Shown piece after piece: positions 1 to 13,704 of a stretch of 60,000 bases of DNA (the first letter of the stretch is position 1; the number at the start of each line of letters is the position of its first letter). The DNA lies in assembly GCF_029227915.1 (NCBI RefSeq), contig NC_079887.1, positions 22,815,650 to 22,875,649 of the forward strand, written 5' to 3'. The notes below the pieces were generated by a model that was given only the letters and a program-made list of their open reading frames with translations, was not told where the DNA came from and searched no databases. The stretch comes from Hydractinia symbiolongicarpus (Eukaryota; Cnidaria; Hydrozoa; Anthoathecata; Hydractiniidae). A program made the translations under genes and the position numbers.

Positions 1-1
1 A

Positions 2-1192
<1,191 letters not shown>

Positions 1193-2729
1193 ATAACGTT
1201 TTTTGCATTTTGGTGTTTAGTAAGAGCTAACTTATAAGCCTTCGTGCTGACATCTTTCGTGCAATTTAATTTCAGAAGACCTTTATAGTTTTTGTATTAT
1301 TTTAAAATCGTGGATATGAGTAAAATATACAATGTCTAGTGGATGCAATTCAGTCGTTCTTGTGAGACACGCTTTTATGATTGAATGTATTTCGGTAGTA
1401 GCTCTGTAAGTTGAAGTATATTGAGTGAAAGAAAATCTTTAAATATTTATCACTGTTTTGTTTTAAAATTTTGGTACATGCAGTAAACTTCACTTTACTT
1501 CAGACAGGCTGTGTGTGTTTCCTTACATAATCTATTTTGAATTGACTAGCGCGAAAATTAAAAACTACAGCTGTAATGGGCAAAGTTGACACAGCATTTT
1601 AGTGTTAGCTATAGCCACATATGGGAGCATTTTAAGCCAAAATTTTAAGATCGAAAAAAAATTAGCGCGAAAGTTTTTTTCTTCGAATAGTTTCCACTCA
1701 AAATCAATTAACGCAGATCGGTGCAAATATAGGATTGCTTCTTGCTTCCTATTTTTTAGACATGTCTGCTACAAGTGAGGTGCTATAAATGATTCGCGTT
1801 TGTTAGATCATTAGTTTTTCACGGATTTTTTTGAACGAAAAAGAAAATGGGCCCTCAGATGTGGCGAAGTCATTCCCCAATGTTGAGAGAAGACTGAAAT
1901 CTTCAAGAACTTGAGCCTCTCTTGCATCTTCTATCATCAACTCTGTTTAAAACAACATTCGAATCTGTGTTCAAAAACATTCTACTCCGTATACGATTTA
2001 ACGATGTTCGAATAATAGAGAGAAAAAACGATAAGGGACAGAAAAAATCGTTCGAAATATGTATATGTTCGATTACACCGATTTAGTCTGTGTAGCTATC
2101 GTTTTTGTTTGTGCGCGTTACGCGGCTAACCTCCCTCCCCCTCCCCCAAAAAAAAATTATCTCAAGAACAACTTACTTTTTGAAAGTTATTTTGTCATGG
2201 TAAGATAGTATACAGCCAAACTGCAAAATTTAGGTAATTTTTTTGGGGGTCAGCTGCCATGGTTACCGTTTGCTAGGGAAAATAATTTTTTTAGGTCTTT
2301 CGCCCGGCCGTTTTATCAGGATAACCGTCAAAAGTTTGAACAGTTTTTACAACAATCAAAAGATACAAGGCTGAGCTATTTTTTAAATAAACACATTTTT
2401 TATAAATACTATAAATTGCTGACAGTGCACGGTCTGACCCGTCATATTAAAATACCGTTTTCTCCAGTTTTCAATGCGTCATAACTCAATTTTAAAAATT
2501 TTTTTAAAAAAATCTGTTCCATTTAAAAAATACATCCCATTCCTCTGAAGAACTCCTGAAAATTTCATGAAATTTTACAAAGCGATTCTGGAGATATTAC
2601 GGCCAGGAGCAGTAAAATGTCCATTCTTGAAAAAACGCGATTAAAGTTGAAAATTAAATTCAAACTGAAAAGAATAGGTGAAAACTAGGTCTAAACAACA
2701 TATCTCTGAATACTAATATACTAAAAATG
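1193..2729. other. Gene-poor stretch after Ran
   Basis: No convincing coding exon. It holds the Ran 3' flank and AT-rich sequence with homopolymer runs. From about 2100 there may be decayed 3' sequence of the Mutator-like remnant, but nothing specific can be named. Confidence 0.5.
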
Positions 2730-3749
2730 CTCCTGCTTCATAACTCTTGCCATCTTTCTCCTCATTTTTGTCATCAAAACCTTTAGCTTTCCCGCGTCTG
2801 ATTGTACGTCGCTTTTTTGTGGTGTCGCGATTGTCGTATGACGATGAATAAGCGTTTTGAATTAAAATTCTAGCATCCCATCAGAGTGTACTTCCCTGGA
2901 ATCATTTTAAGTTTCTCATATATTAATATGCTAGCTTTCCTTCCAATATTGAAGTTGGCTACCGCATCATATACACCACGTTGCCAGGACCCATCACATA
3001 AAACTGGTGTGTTAACGACATGAATCCCCTCGTTATTCTTTACATGCATCTTGCATTGTTGTTTCTGCAACATCTTTTACTGCTAAGGTCATCTTTTCCA
3101 CAAATTTGTCATAATTGTTCGCTGTCATTGGTTTATCAACGATAAAAATTTATCTAACCCAGCGTATCCCTGACCGCAAGCTCTCATGCTATATACAGTC
3201 CTTGAAATGATATCAAAGGAGTTATCAAGTGAGCGAGATGTTTATGTTTCAATAAAATATCTACATTTATTGCATTGGAGCATTATAAAGGAAGCAAGAC
3301 CTTAAATTTCAAACCAACGGTTGTGCATAATGAGCACGCCAACATTTTCATTATAGAACTGAGAATCTCCATGTCAATAATTCTGTTCCTGTGACAGAAT
3401 TAGGGCAGTTTGGTGTAGACACTTCTATGGTTTCTACTTTTCTCTAAGATGCAGTTGAAGTATTCACAGATAACATAGATGTGTCTCGATTTATACTATC
3501 AGCAAATTCACTGTTCACAGTATTTTGAATATATACAATAGGGCTACTGCAGTCAGTTCCACTATTTACACCACTATTTACACCACTATTTACACCACTA
3601 CTTTCACTATTATTTACACCACTGATCTCACCATCTCCATTAGCATCCTGTTTTTCTTTTATTTCCATTAAATCCCTTTTTTTTCTGTTTCTTTTAGCAA
3701 GTACTTTGACTATACAAGTTTTTGACATGACTACAAAATATTGTACCAA
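2730..3749 (-). pseudogene. Mutator-like transposase remnant
   Basis: Reading down the minus strand, successive frames give conserved blocks of the animal Mutator-like transposase domain family. First comes a basic, serine-rich N-terminus (from 3749). Then ETIEVSTPNCPNSVTG and IIDMEILSS with a CxxC, near 3340-3410. Then YSMRACGQGYAGLDKF and NYDKFVEKMTLAVKD, near 3100-3200, and NTPVLCDGSWQRG, near 2990. A tail with EKLKMIPGKYTLMGC follows near 2880. The blocks are in the right order but separated by frameshifts and stops, so the copy is dead. Family assignment is from recalled motifs; the catalytic acidic residues cannot be placed with confidence. Confidence 0.6.
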
Positions 3750-4030
3750 ATTTTCAATGTTAATAAAAAACGTTTTCTGGCTGCGTGTTGTTAGGGGCGT
3801 TTCTATGGAATTTTTTTTAACCTCGATCCTGGAAAAACCTTAAATATCGATTTTCTAGTACTTTTTTTAATAAAAACGACTTGAAAATAAGAATTCTGAA
3901 TATTTAAATTTCTTAGAAAGAATTTTTTTTATAAATTCAAAAATTTTAATATTTTTGGGGGGTTAGCCCCTTAAGAAGACTGGGAAGAAGTTTAGCAGGG
4001 ACAGTTTGGTAAGTAAAATCAGAAAATGTT

Positions 4031-4671
4031 AGCGAATTAAAGAGCTATTTAAGACTGAGAGGACGAAAAGTTAGTGGTAGGAAGCATGAATTTGTGGTCA
4101 GAGTCTTTATAGCCAGTGAAAACAATGTTTGCTCACTCTACATGTATGGCTGGCATGTCAGAAACATGCAATCATATAGCAGCTCTGTTGTTTCGTGTGG
4201 AGACAGCTGTCTCTTGTGGTTTAACTAATCCATCATGTACCACAAAGTCTTGTGAATGGCTGCCAAACAGAAAGAATATTGAACCAAAAAAAATCAAAGA
4301 TGTTCGTTTCCAAAAGTGATAACTTTGGAAAGCGTGGTGCTCCCAAAAGGAACGTAATTCCCTCTCCAAAGAAGTACCACCCACTCAGCAAGTGCCCTTC
4401 AAAGCCATTGAAACTTACTGATGTTGCAACTGCTCTTGAAAATATTAAGCCAAAAAGTATACTATATACAGCTGTTCCCCTACCAAAGATTGGCTTTGTC
4501 CGGGAGATCATAGCACGGACGATAACAGTCAAAGATATACCATCTATTGATGACAGTATCATAATTTTATCTGACGCAGAATCATTTAATATAAACTTAA
4601 AGACAGTCAAACCTGAACACATTAAGAAAATTGAAGTTGTAACACATGGACAGTGTGATAATGAGGTGTAG
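4031..4671 (+). pseudogene. SAP + SWIM zinc-finger gene remnant (YqaJ-associated type)
   Basis: From 4031 one frame reads SELKSYLRLRGRKVSGRKHE, a SAP-like helix-turn-helix. After a frame change, about 4134-4320 reads CMAGMSETCNHIAALLF, a SWIM-type zinc finger (CxC-like, then CxH), followed by a conserved CEWLPNRK...KKIKDVRF block. A second frameshift near 4310 leads to a proline/lysine-rich tail ending at 4671. SWIM proteins of this kind often carry a YqaJ exonuclease domain and are repetitive in cnidarian genomes; no YqaJ domain is visible here. The exons are contiguous without introns and broken by frameshifts, so this is probably a dead or processed copy. It faces away from the Mutator-like remnant. 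Confidence 0.55.
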
Positions 4672-4920
4672 TTACCGCGTCTAGCTTGGTTTTTGTTAGG
4701 TTTTACCGTCCACTTTTTGTACACATAAGGACTAGAATTTATATGAGGGCATCTGTATGATGTTGTCGTGAAAAGACAGCAAATACCCGACGACGTTATG
4801 ATTTGTTTTTAATAATTCCAGTTCTTAATTCTCATCTTGTTAATAGGGTTTTTGAGGTCTTTTCGGGATAAAGGTAGCTAAACGTTTATTATTTTTTGTA
4901 AATTATATTTTATAAGTATA

Positions 4921-5017
4921 CTAGTCGTTAACCCGTGGAAAAATCCACGGGTTCGCCCGTCCTTTTTATACTGCATTGCGTGCTTCTCGCTATTGCGCAG
5001 CTGAGCTACTTTTGCGT
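4921..5017 (-). mobile_element. Helitron-like 3' end joined to the GACA array
   Basis: Read on the minus strand, this ends in hairpin AACCCGTGGATTTTTCCACG with its complement GGGTT, then AACGACTAG, followed by T (base 4920). It is the best-preserved hairpin of the family: about 10-bp arms around a four-base loop. In the copies at 237 and 38001 a short GTCTGTC stretch occupies the same position where this copy has the giant array. No 5' TCTATA end is found beyond the array. Confidence 0.65.
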
Positions 5018-5875
<858 letters not shown>

Positions 5876-5953
5876 GGCTAAGTTGTTTATGAAGTTTTTT
5901 GGAATTTTTTAAAAATCTTTTTTTCTTGTTCTCAAGATATTGAAAATATTGAT

Positions 5954-6283
5954 TACCTTATCGGTAAAAGAAATCGGCAAAAAGTGACTAAGTTTTGGCT
6001 AGATGACTAATATTTTTTGCCGACTATTTTATTATCGACCAAACTTTTTTTTTATCAGTTGTACGCAATTATTCTTGAAATTGACTAAACTTAAACTCTT
6101 TTGTATACCTATGACCGTTTTTCTTTTTGTTGTTTTATTTAAAAAAAAATTCAAAATCTAAACTTTCTTGATTATTTTTGTCTGGAAAAAAAGTGACTAA
6201 ATTTAAAAATTGTCGGCAAAAAGTGACTAAATTTTTTTCCAAGTGACTAATATTTTTGCCGACTTTTTTTTACTGATAAGGTA
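5954..6283. mobile_element. MITE-like element with terminal inverted repeats
   Basis: The left end TACCTTATCGGTAAAAG is mirrored at the right end by a sequence whose complement reads TACCTTATCAGTAAAAA. Inside both ends the motif CGGCAAAAAGTGACTAA or close variants recur. It is about 330 bp with no coding capacity. Superfamily unknown. Confidence 0.6.
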
Positions 6284-7699
6284 TCCGCAATTAAATTAAA
6301 TAAAAATTTTTACAGATGGGTCGGTTCTAATAACATTTTAACCTTTTACCGTGGCTGCGAATTATTTTGCTATGACTACCAGGAATCGCAGCGCTGTTGA
6401 GAACAAATAGTCCTGGGAATGAGGTTGCTTTGCCCAATTTTTTTTTTAAAAATCAATTTATTACCAGGAGAGTCTAACACGCGACACTTAAAACCACTAA
6501 TAACATCATGGGTATGTTGTTTATTTCAAAATACCATTATTTTTGAAACCTGTTAGCCAAAATACTATTTTCCCCCCTGCGGCACCCTCAAAACGTGTTC
6601 ACGTCTCAACTCCGACCCCATAGTATCTTGTATCTTTATGACACAGGGACGGCGGTACTAACATGTTCGTATAACTGTCCGCCAAAATATGAAAAACCTA
6701 ATTAGACCGGGGGACCAGGTTGTGCTTCCACTAACTGCAGAATTCAACCCGCATGTGAAACGCAAGTTCAAAATCAGTAAAGTGTATAGTTTGTTAGAAC
6801 TGTTTGTCGGACACAACCACGTTCCCGGGGCATTTTACCTTGTTGACGAAGTTGATACCCGCCACTCCGTAATAACGGTTCAGACGCCACAAGACACTGG
6901 GGACGAGGTTGTGTCGGACATGCATCTACCATGTTGAAAATGCAGCAATAACCACAAAAAACCTCCGTGGGAGAATTCGAGGACGGAGCTGAGTAGGTGA
7001 GATGATTTTAGTCCAAGCATACGTTAAACAACCTGTGAGTGTTAAATGGAGAAATTTCAGTTGCACTTATGTAGTTGCAAGGTGAGGTTTCCACAACAAA
7101 CTTTTCTACTTGACTGATCCTACGAAGATTATAAAATATTCTCATATTTTCCGAGCGTAATGCTGAATAGCGACATATCAGTCATGCAAATACCGCGAAA
7201 CAAAACCAAAATACTTAAACTTACACTTTGTGGGTATGAAACACGTGTTTTTGGTAGTTTGGGGAAATTGTTCAGGAAAAAACAACATAAATAAATATAA
7301 ATATAAATAGTAATATAACATTACATTTTATAAACACTAAAATTTTAAGAAAAAATTATATCTAACAGAACTTTGTGGGGATAATTAGAGACCTTGATAA
7401 AATTATGGAGATAATAAAATGTGGAAAAACTTAAAAACAATAACGAAATCAAATAGCTTCTTCTCACTTTCTAGAACTAGTTAAGTGTGTAAAAAATGTT
7501 TGTGGTGCATACATACAGGCGTTAGCAATAAAATAAATTTAGAAACTTGATCGCAGGGAACATGGGGGTCATAATCTACTAACCACTCAGTGAACAAAAC
7601 ACACGAAACGCGGAGAAACTTGGCATCATTTCGAAGGTTTAACCTTTATGGCAAACAACATAACCTGGCAAGAGATCTTACTAATAATTAAAGGAACGT
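6284..7699. other. Intergenic region downstream of ARMC5
   Basis: Mostly AT-rich non-coding sequence, presumably including the ARMC5 3' UTR on the minus strand near 7400-7699. The only stretch with gene-like composition is the small reading frame at 6689-6937. No RNA gene or further repeat family was recognised. Confidence 0.4.
6689..6937 (+). CDS. Possible small protein, 82 aa, unrecognised
   Basis: An ATG-initiated frame, less AT-rich than its surroundings, that starts MKNLIRPGDQVVLPL. It has no low-complexity bias, signal peptide or membrane segment. I recognise no domain and see no supporting splice sites, so it may be one exon of something larger or chance. Confidence 0.2.
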   Translation: MKNLIRPGDQVVLPLTAEFNPHVKRKFKISKVYSLLELFVGHNHVPGAFYLVDEVDTRHSVITVQTPQDTGDEVVSDMHLPC

Positions 7700-10600
7700 T
7701 TACGCTGCCATCAACTGGCTTCGTTCGTAACCTTCCCCCAACATCACGGTTACTTCCGAAAGAAATGCATCCCTCTCGTGCGAGTGCAACAGTTCTGCAA
7801 AACAAGTCACTCGAACTAACGGACACTTTACATCAGTCAATAAATAAATTAAAGAATGACGTAATAGTACAGACGCACGATTCATAAACGACAATAACAC
7901 GCACTCCACCACGGTGTCCTTCGACAATGTATTTATTAGATATATCTCGCATCTGTATTTTAGACTATCTACGAAGAAGCGCTCACAGCAAATTAAAAGT
8001 TCTCTACCTAAATTATCACAACCCATGTTTTGATCGCGGAAAGGTGGCGTAGGTGATGACGCCCAACGCCGCTTCAAATTTTCAGTGGGCGTAGACACTA
8101 CTGATTGATGACATTTTGCTGGTGTTTCCAAAATTGAATTGTTTGCATTTAAAAACGAGTTCAACTCATCACTCTCCCTCTGGTTGGAAAAGCTTTCCGT
8201 CTGACTGATAACACTCTCCATCTGACAGTCTTCACACATATCGGAATTAAATTGAACTATGCAACCATGTATATAATGGATCATTTTCACAAACGCGTCT
8301 TCATTGACATCTGGGAAGGAGACATATGGTTGGTCGGCGTCAACATAATCACGTGACAACATTCTTTCGAATACTGCGGAATGTAAACAAAGTTTCGAAG
8401 ACGAACAAGTTAGTATTTTTCCTGATGGTAATTTAAAACAAACGCGTCTGTTCTGCGACGTTTCATAGCGGTTGTCAGGGTTCACTTTTGGTCGTTTAGC
8501 AAGTGGAGGGCCGAATTCCGGAAATTCGACATCAAAGGTTGGTGCTAAAAAACAGAAACATATTTTTATTCGTTTAGAGGGAGACAAGAACATGAAAAAA
8601 TTCTTCAGAGTGAGGGAAGAAACCTAAACCAGGTTACAAAATGTCTAAGGAATTTAACTAAATTTCACTGCTCACGTGCAACGTTTTTACGTTTGGCCCA
8701 AAAACTGATATTTTGAAAAGAAATCAGGACATTCGTACTTTCGTAGGTAAGCAAATCTCCCCTAAACTGCATGAAAAATATTTCAAGTCAAATGCAAAAC
8801 ACTACTTTAAAATAATTTTTACGGAAAAAATGAAAAATAAAATTACCTTTTGAAAGGGTTTGTGGTATATTCTTATATTGTAAATTTAGGGAATATTAAG
8901 GTAGCATGGAGAGACTGTCACTTCATTCCAATTTGTCAGTTAGGCAAAATTATTTCCTCGAATTGCACTTTTTCAAAACTTACATGGGCCAAAGATTTTA
9001 CTAAAAAACGTAAGCTTCACAGACTTTTTTCCCCCGTTATGGCTGTTTTCCAATTCGAGAAGATTTTCCGCGAAACGGACAAGAACAGAACAGAAAATAT
9101 TTCTGCTGGTTATTTCCACTTCTTTTATTGCGCGCATTTCAATACAAAAAGTAAATATACTTTGCGCCATTCTCACGAAATAAACTAATCTGATTGGCTA
9201 ACTTATTTTCTACCAGTCGTTTATACACAGAACGCAATGAAAAGTTAAACTCGATTCTACTTTCCACGGAACAGTAAGAAAAGGAAAATTTTTTATCCAC
9301 GTGTTATAAACATTTTAAGTACACATGCTCAGAAGCTTTTCCTCTTCTGTCCGAAAATTTTCTTAAAGTGGTAAACAGCCTTTAGGATACAACAAAAATA
9401 CCCACGGAGGATTATTTGCTCAAATAAGAGACAAACAAACAAACAAAAAAACAAAACCAACAAGCAAGCAAGCAAGCAAACAAATGCATAAAAACTTCCA
9501 TCTAAGGAAGTAGGATGACTTACATATAGAATCGATTAGCAGTAACCTTGACAAAGCACACAACGCCTCAACAGTCAATACGAAAGATTCACTATCCATG
9601 AAAAGACAATTTGACAACATCTCCAGTAGAAGATCCATCGATTTTAAATCTTTAAACATGCGTTTCTGTAAACGTTTCGACCTAAAAAATACCAAATTGT
9701 TCCAAACTTTTGCAAGTTATGTTTACATCTGTCTAAACAGCGGTGGGAGCTCAATTGCTAAAATAATTAAGTTCAATTTTGTCCCGCATGATAAAAGACA
9801 ATTGAAAAGATAATATGAAGTTTACCAGCATTTTCTGAATGTGTAAACATATTTTCAACACAGCGTTAAAGAAAACAACAACAACAACAACGACGACAAA
9901 AACAACAACAACAAGAAAAACAACAACAACAACAACAGTAATAACAACAGCAAAAACAACAAAAACAACTAATACAGACATAACTGCATGTAAATGCAGA
10001 TTTTACTCACCAGACAATGTAAGGCAAGGAAAACATGCACGTTTCTCTCAACTCTCTCGAACCTGTCAGTAAGATATGCGACAAAACACCTTTCCCATAA
10101 GATGATTCACTATGTGATCTGATATTTGACAACAGTAACTGTCCTAAACTGAACGTCGTTGTTGATGGTGTTTTCCACAACAAAGAAATATCTCGTTCAT
10201 TTCTGCCATGCAATGAACTTTCATCCGGTATTTCATCATTTGTTAATTTAATATCAATTTTTTTAATATCAGAGCTTTTGTTGTCGGTATTGCATTCGGA
10301 AGTTGGGTTTATGGCAAGCTGCACAGCACTGCAAATAAAACCTTTTTCTTGAAATTTATTTACTTTTGCCATTTCAAACTGTTCGGTTAAATACTCCAAT
10401 GAGTAGCCACAACATAGGCGCAAATATAATCTTGGGACCAGTCTCTTTCGAATCATAACATCAAAACAATGCGAATTTAAAGTAATGCGATTTAAAACTC
10501 TAGCACATTTTGGATTGGGCTTGAATGATAATAACAAGTAATTGATTAACGAATTGAAATCCGGCAGAGAGAGGAAAAAAGAACTTGGGTCATTCGCTTG

Positions 10601-12907
10601 AGAAAATCTTGACAAAAGCAGGAGAATGTCATGAATTGGTCCACGCGTCCCATGAATCATTGCATGTATCCCATCAGCACTTTGAAAATGGTATGGCACA
10701 AACCTCCCATTACTGGAAGATTCAAAACTCGATTCAGAGTAAGTATCATAATCCACAGAAGCATAACTTGGAGAAGGTATTGAATGATCTGGTGACATAT
10801 GCGGTGAAAATGACGGAATTGAGTATTGTGGCGAGTTGGCATTATATGGAGACGTCTCGGGTGAAGATAAAACCCATTGTTCGTTAGCTAAGTAATTGGA
10901 GGTGTCCAATGTTTGTTTCAAAGGAGAAGCTACAACTTCTTTTGCTTGATCTACTTGCTCTGTTCTTTCATCAACACTTGAAGTCTCATTTTCAAAAATT
11001 CCTCCACTTCGATTATATTCCACGTAAGTTAGTCTGTTCAAATACTTTAAAAGTGCTGGAATGACATCAGCTCGTATCAACAATCCAAGACTAGAATCGT
11101 CAAATATGAACCAAACAAAAGCAGCTACGATTGATTCGTGAAAACTAACTAGCTCATCTTCATGAAGTATATTCACCAAAGCTGGCAGCACACCATCGGA
11201 TTTCATCTTGTTGCGACTGACAGCCTCTCTTGCACATAAACACAAGCCCTGGGTGGCATATTTAAATGACTCGGAATGTTTCAGGCACTTTATTTTGGAT
11301 AAGAATATCTCTATAGCACCTTCCATAGCTACAGTAACTCTACATCCACTGTTTAAACTCAATAAAAACAAAATCTGCAGGCACAGTTCTTTAACTTGCT
11401 CATTGCCTGTGTTATGCAGTTGTAATATTTTGTTTAGTGTGGTGCTTTCAATTAACCGGTAACACATTTCAACCGCTTGTGTTTTCAGTAATTCACAAAT
11501 CATTCGTAGACACAACATGAAGACTTCGTTATCAGCTGATTCCAGTAACTTTAGTAATTTTGGGAAAAAATTACTCTCTGCTAGAATTTTGGCGGATTTA
11601 GAGTTGGACCCAATTATACGTAAGGCTCTCAGAAAGGATTTTTGACATTTGATACTGTCAGAGCAGGCATACTTACTTAAAGCATCAAGAGTTTGTTTGG
11701 TTTGAAAAGAAGAGAGGAATATATCATCCTTGGCTAAATTGGCCATCAAACGTGCTGTTCTGCTAAGTACACTGTTGTCTGAACACTTCTCTAAGATGGA
11801 TTCTAAAGATAAGATAACATTGGTAAATTATTTTTGTGGTTTGTACCATTTGTAAACCAGGTGGAAATATGCCTTTAGACAAAAACACAATTCAACTGTT
11901 TAACGATTTAAAACTGTTAATGGCATTCATTTTTGATGATGTCACAAGAAACTTTCTTTAAAAATTTGTCTAACTGTTGCCCTTATCATGTATAGCTACT
12001 GGACTATGCAATTTGCATTAATAGTTAAAGAGATATTAAATTTAAAGTGTTTTGATAACAATATATATTAACACTGATTAAAAAACATTATTTTAAGAAA
12101 AAAACATTCTAAGGGCTTATTTATATTGACTCAATGTCTGCTAGGTTGACGGATCAGCCTGTTAAAAGAAAAAAATTATTATATTATATATATATTTGGA
12201 AAAGCATAGTGCTTATATGATCAACCACCCTTTCTTCCCTGAAAAGAATATATTAAAGAGATTTTAAAAATTTATATCATAGAGTGGTCAACCTGACAAT
12301 ATACGTTAAATTTTTTATACAGTACCTAATCTTACTTTGACTAGTTTAAGAGGGGTGCTTGCTGCATATTAAGAAACACAAGACAAAACATATTATAAAC
12401 GTGTTTATTTTTACCTATTCGTTTGGCACCATCTTGCATCATTAACTAAAAGCAAAATAAAATGTGAGTATACACTATAGATCAATAAAACCTTTAACAA
12501 AACATTAAACTAGTTAAATTATATTTCATAACACTAGAAGTTCAATGAAACTACAGAATATTATTGGAAAAAGATATAATAAAAATAGATTCCAGGCGAA
12601 GATAAATTCTAAAGTTGCTCAGATTTTCAGGCTGCTGGACACTCATTTAATAACAATTTACAATCATAATTACCTGATTTCGCCATGAATGATTGAAGTT
12701 ACAACAGTTTGCCAATATAGATAAGATGACTGCATTGTATCTTCCCTCATTTGTGTCAAGTAATCTCCATATCTTTTCAAATGCATTACCAGTTTCCAGT
12801 TCAGACACAATTCTTAAATGTTTTGTTTGGTTTGCCAGTAAGGTTAAAGTTTGTTGAATGGTTGTAGAGTCTTTTGATTTTAAACCTTCAAGAAGGTTAT
12901 TTGACAT
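7700..12907 (-). CDS. ARMC5: Armadillo repeat-containing protein 5 (BTB/POZ)
   Basis: Five minus-strand exons: 12907-12674, 12446-12416, 11802-10011, 9681-9524 and 8544-7700. Phases close exactly, giving 1,019 aa (human about 935). Residues 1-400 carry armadillo-type helical repeats (SILANCC, SRTARLMANLA). The middle has an ARMC5-specific LLLLSRFSQANDPSSFF block, then HILLTGSRELRE. The C-terminal exon carries the BTB domain, roughly residues 765-830 (HSAVFERMLSRDYV...FPDVNEDAFVKMIHYIHGC). ARMC5 is known as a substrate adaptor for CUL3 and acts on RNA polymerase II subunit turnover; mammalian loss causes adrenal hyperplasia. Exon 2 is a 31-nt microexon. Introns hold CAA-type and CAAG/CAAA repeats. 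The start is the first ATG of exon 1; an extra 5' exon is not excluded. Confidence 0.93.
9429..9484. repeat. CAAA/CAAG tetranucleotide repeat in ARMC5 intron 4
   Basis: A run of ACAA and GCAA units, moderately interrupted, within the intron between ARMC5 exons 4 and 5. Confidence 0.8.
9869..9975. repeat. Imperfect (CAA)n repeat in ARMC5 intron 3
   Basis: Repeated ACA/CAA triplets interrupted by CGA, GTA and AGA variants. It produces poly-Thr or poly-Val reading frames that are not genes. Confidence 0.85.
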
Positions 12908-13313
12908 AATGTGTAAACTATTGCCTTGATATATAAATCATATTTTATAGTATATCTATACAATAAAAATAAGAAAGATATACAAATCATCTGATAATAT
13001 AAATTTCTGAATATATACATACTTCCAATAGGACTACCTGTGAGGGCACTGAGGAAAGTGTAAAAACCTAGAGTACACCCTGAGTTTAAGCTTCCGTGTA
13101 CGCGCAACTTGCATGATTAATTACTCTTATAATAGACCATTGTTTTTTGAGAAAATAATTACATCGCTAAAGGTAGTTTTCATACGGTTTGCATTTTCTG
13201 CTTGAGTGGAAAATGCGCAGGAGCACTTTGCTCTTGAGCTGGAACTTAATGGAAATGTTAATGGAAATTCCTATTTCAGAGAAAAAATGTTCAGAATAAA
13301 ATGGCTGTTGTAA
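12908..13313. promoter_or_regulatory. ARMC5 upstream region, cut short by a transposon
   Basis: About 400 bp between the ARMC5 start codon and the transposon terminus. This is where the ARMC5 promoter and 5' UTR should lie. No TATA box or other element could be picked with confidence. Confidence 0.35.
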
Positions 13314-13335
13314 GGGATCGTCCACAAATTTCGTC

Positions 13336-13642
13336 CCATTAACGAGACGCTATAAGACGAAAAAGTTAAAAAAAATTCGTCTCGTTTTGTTCTTAATTGA
13401 AATTGAGACGATTTAAAAATCGTCTCATAAATATCAGGAGACGATATTTTGTCAATTCGTCTCAGAATAAAAAAAGTGGAACAAAATATTTTAAGACGAA
13501 TTGAGACGAATTGAGACGCTGCGGTAAAATCACGGAGACGAATTGAGACGAATTAAGACGCTGCGGTAAAATCACGGAGACGAATTGAGACGAATTAAGA
13601 CGCTGCGGTAAAATCACGGAGACGAATTGAGACGAACTAAGA
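13336..13642. repeat. Left subterminal GACGAATT array with 42-bp tandem repeats
   Basis: Dense copies of GAGACGAATT and its complement. From about 13495 there are about three tandem 42-bp units containing GACGAATTGAGACGAATTAA and GACGCTGCGGTAAAATCACG. These are likely transposase or accessory-protein binding sites, by analogy with subterminal repeats of other DNA transposons. Confidence 0.8.
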
Positions 13643-13704
13643 CGACAGGGTTTCTTAAACACGAAAATTTATTTAAAAAGCTAGTGTTTTTTAAAGTGGT
13701 TTTA

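Noticed and set aside
9751-10072. Poly-Thr and poly-Val frames
   Set aside because: CAA-type triplet repeat in an ARMC5 intron.
13462-13662. SSQFVSVILPQRLN repeat frame
   Set aside because: Translation of the 42-bp subterminal tandem repeat of the transposon.
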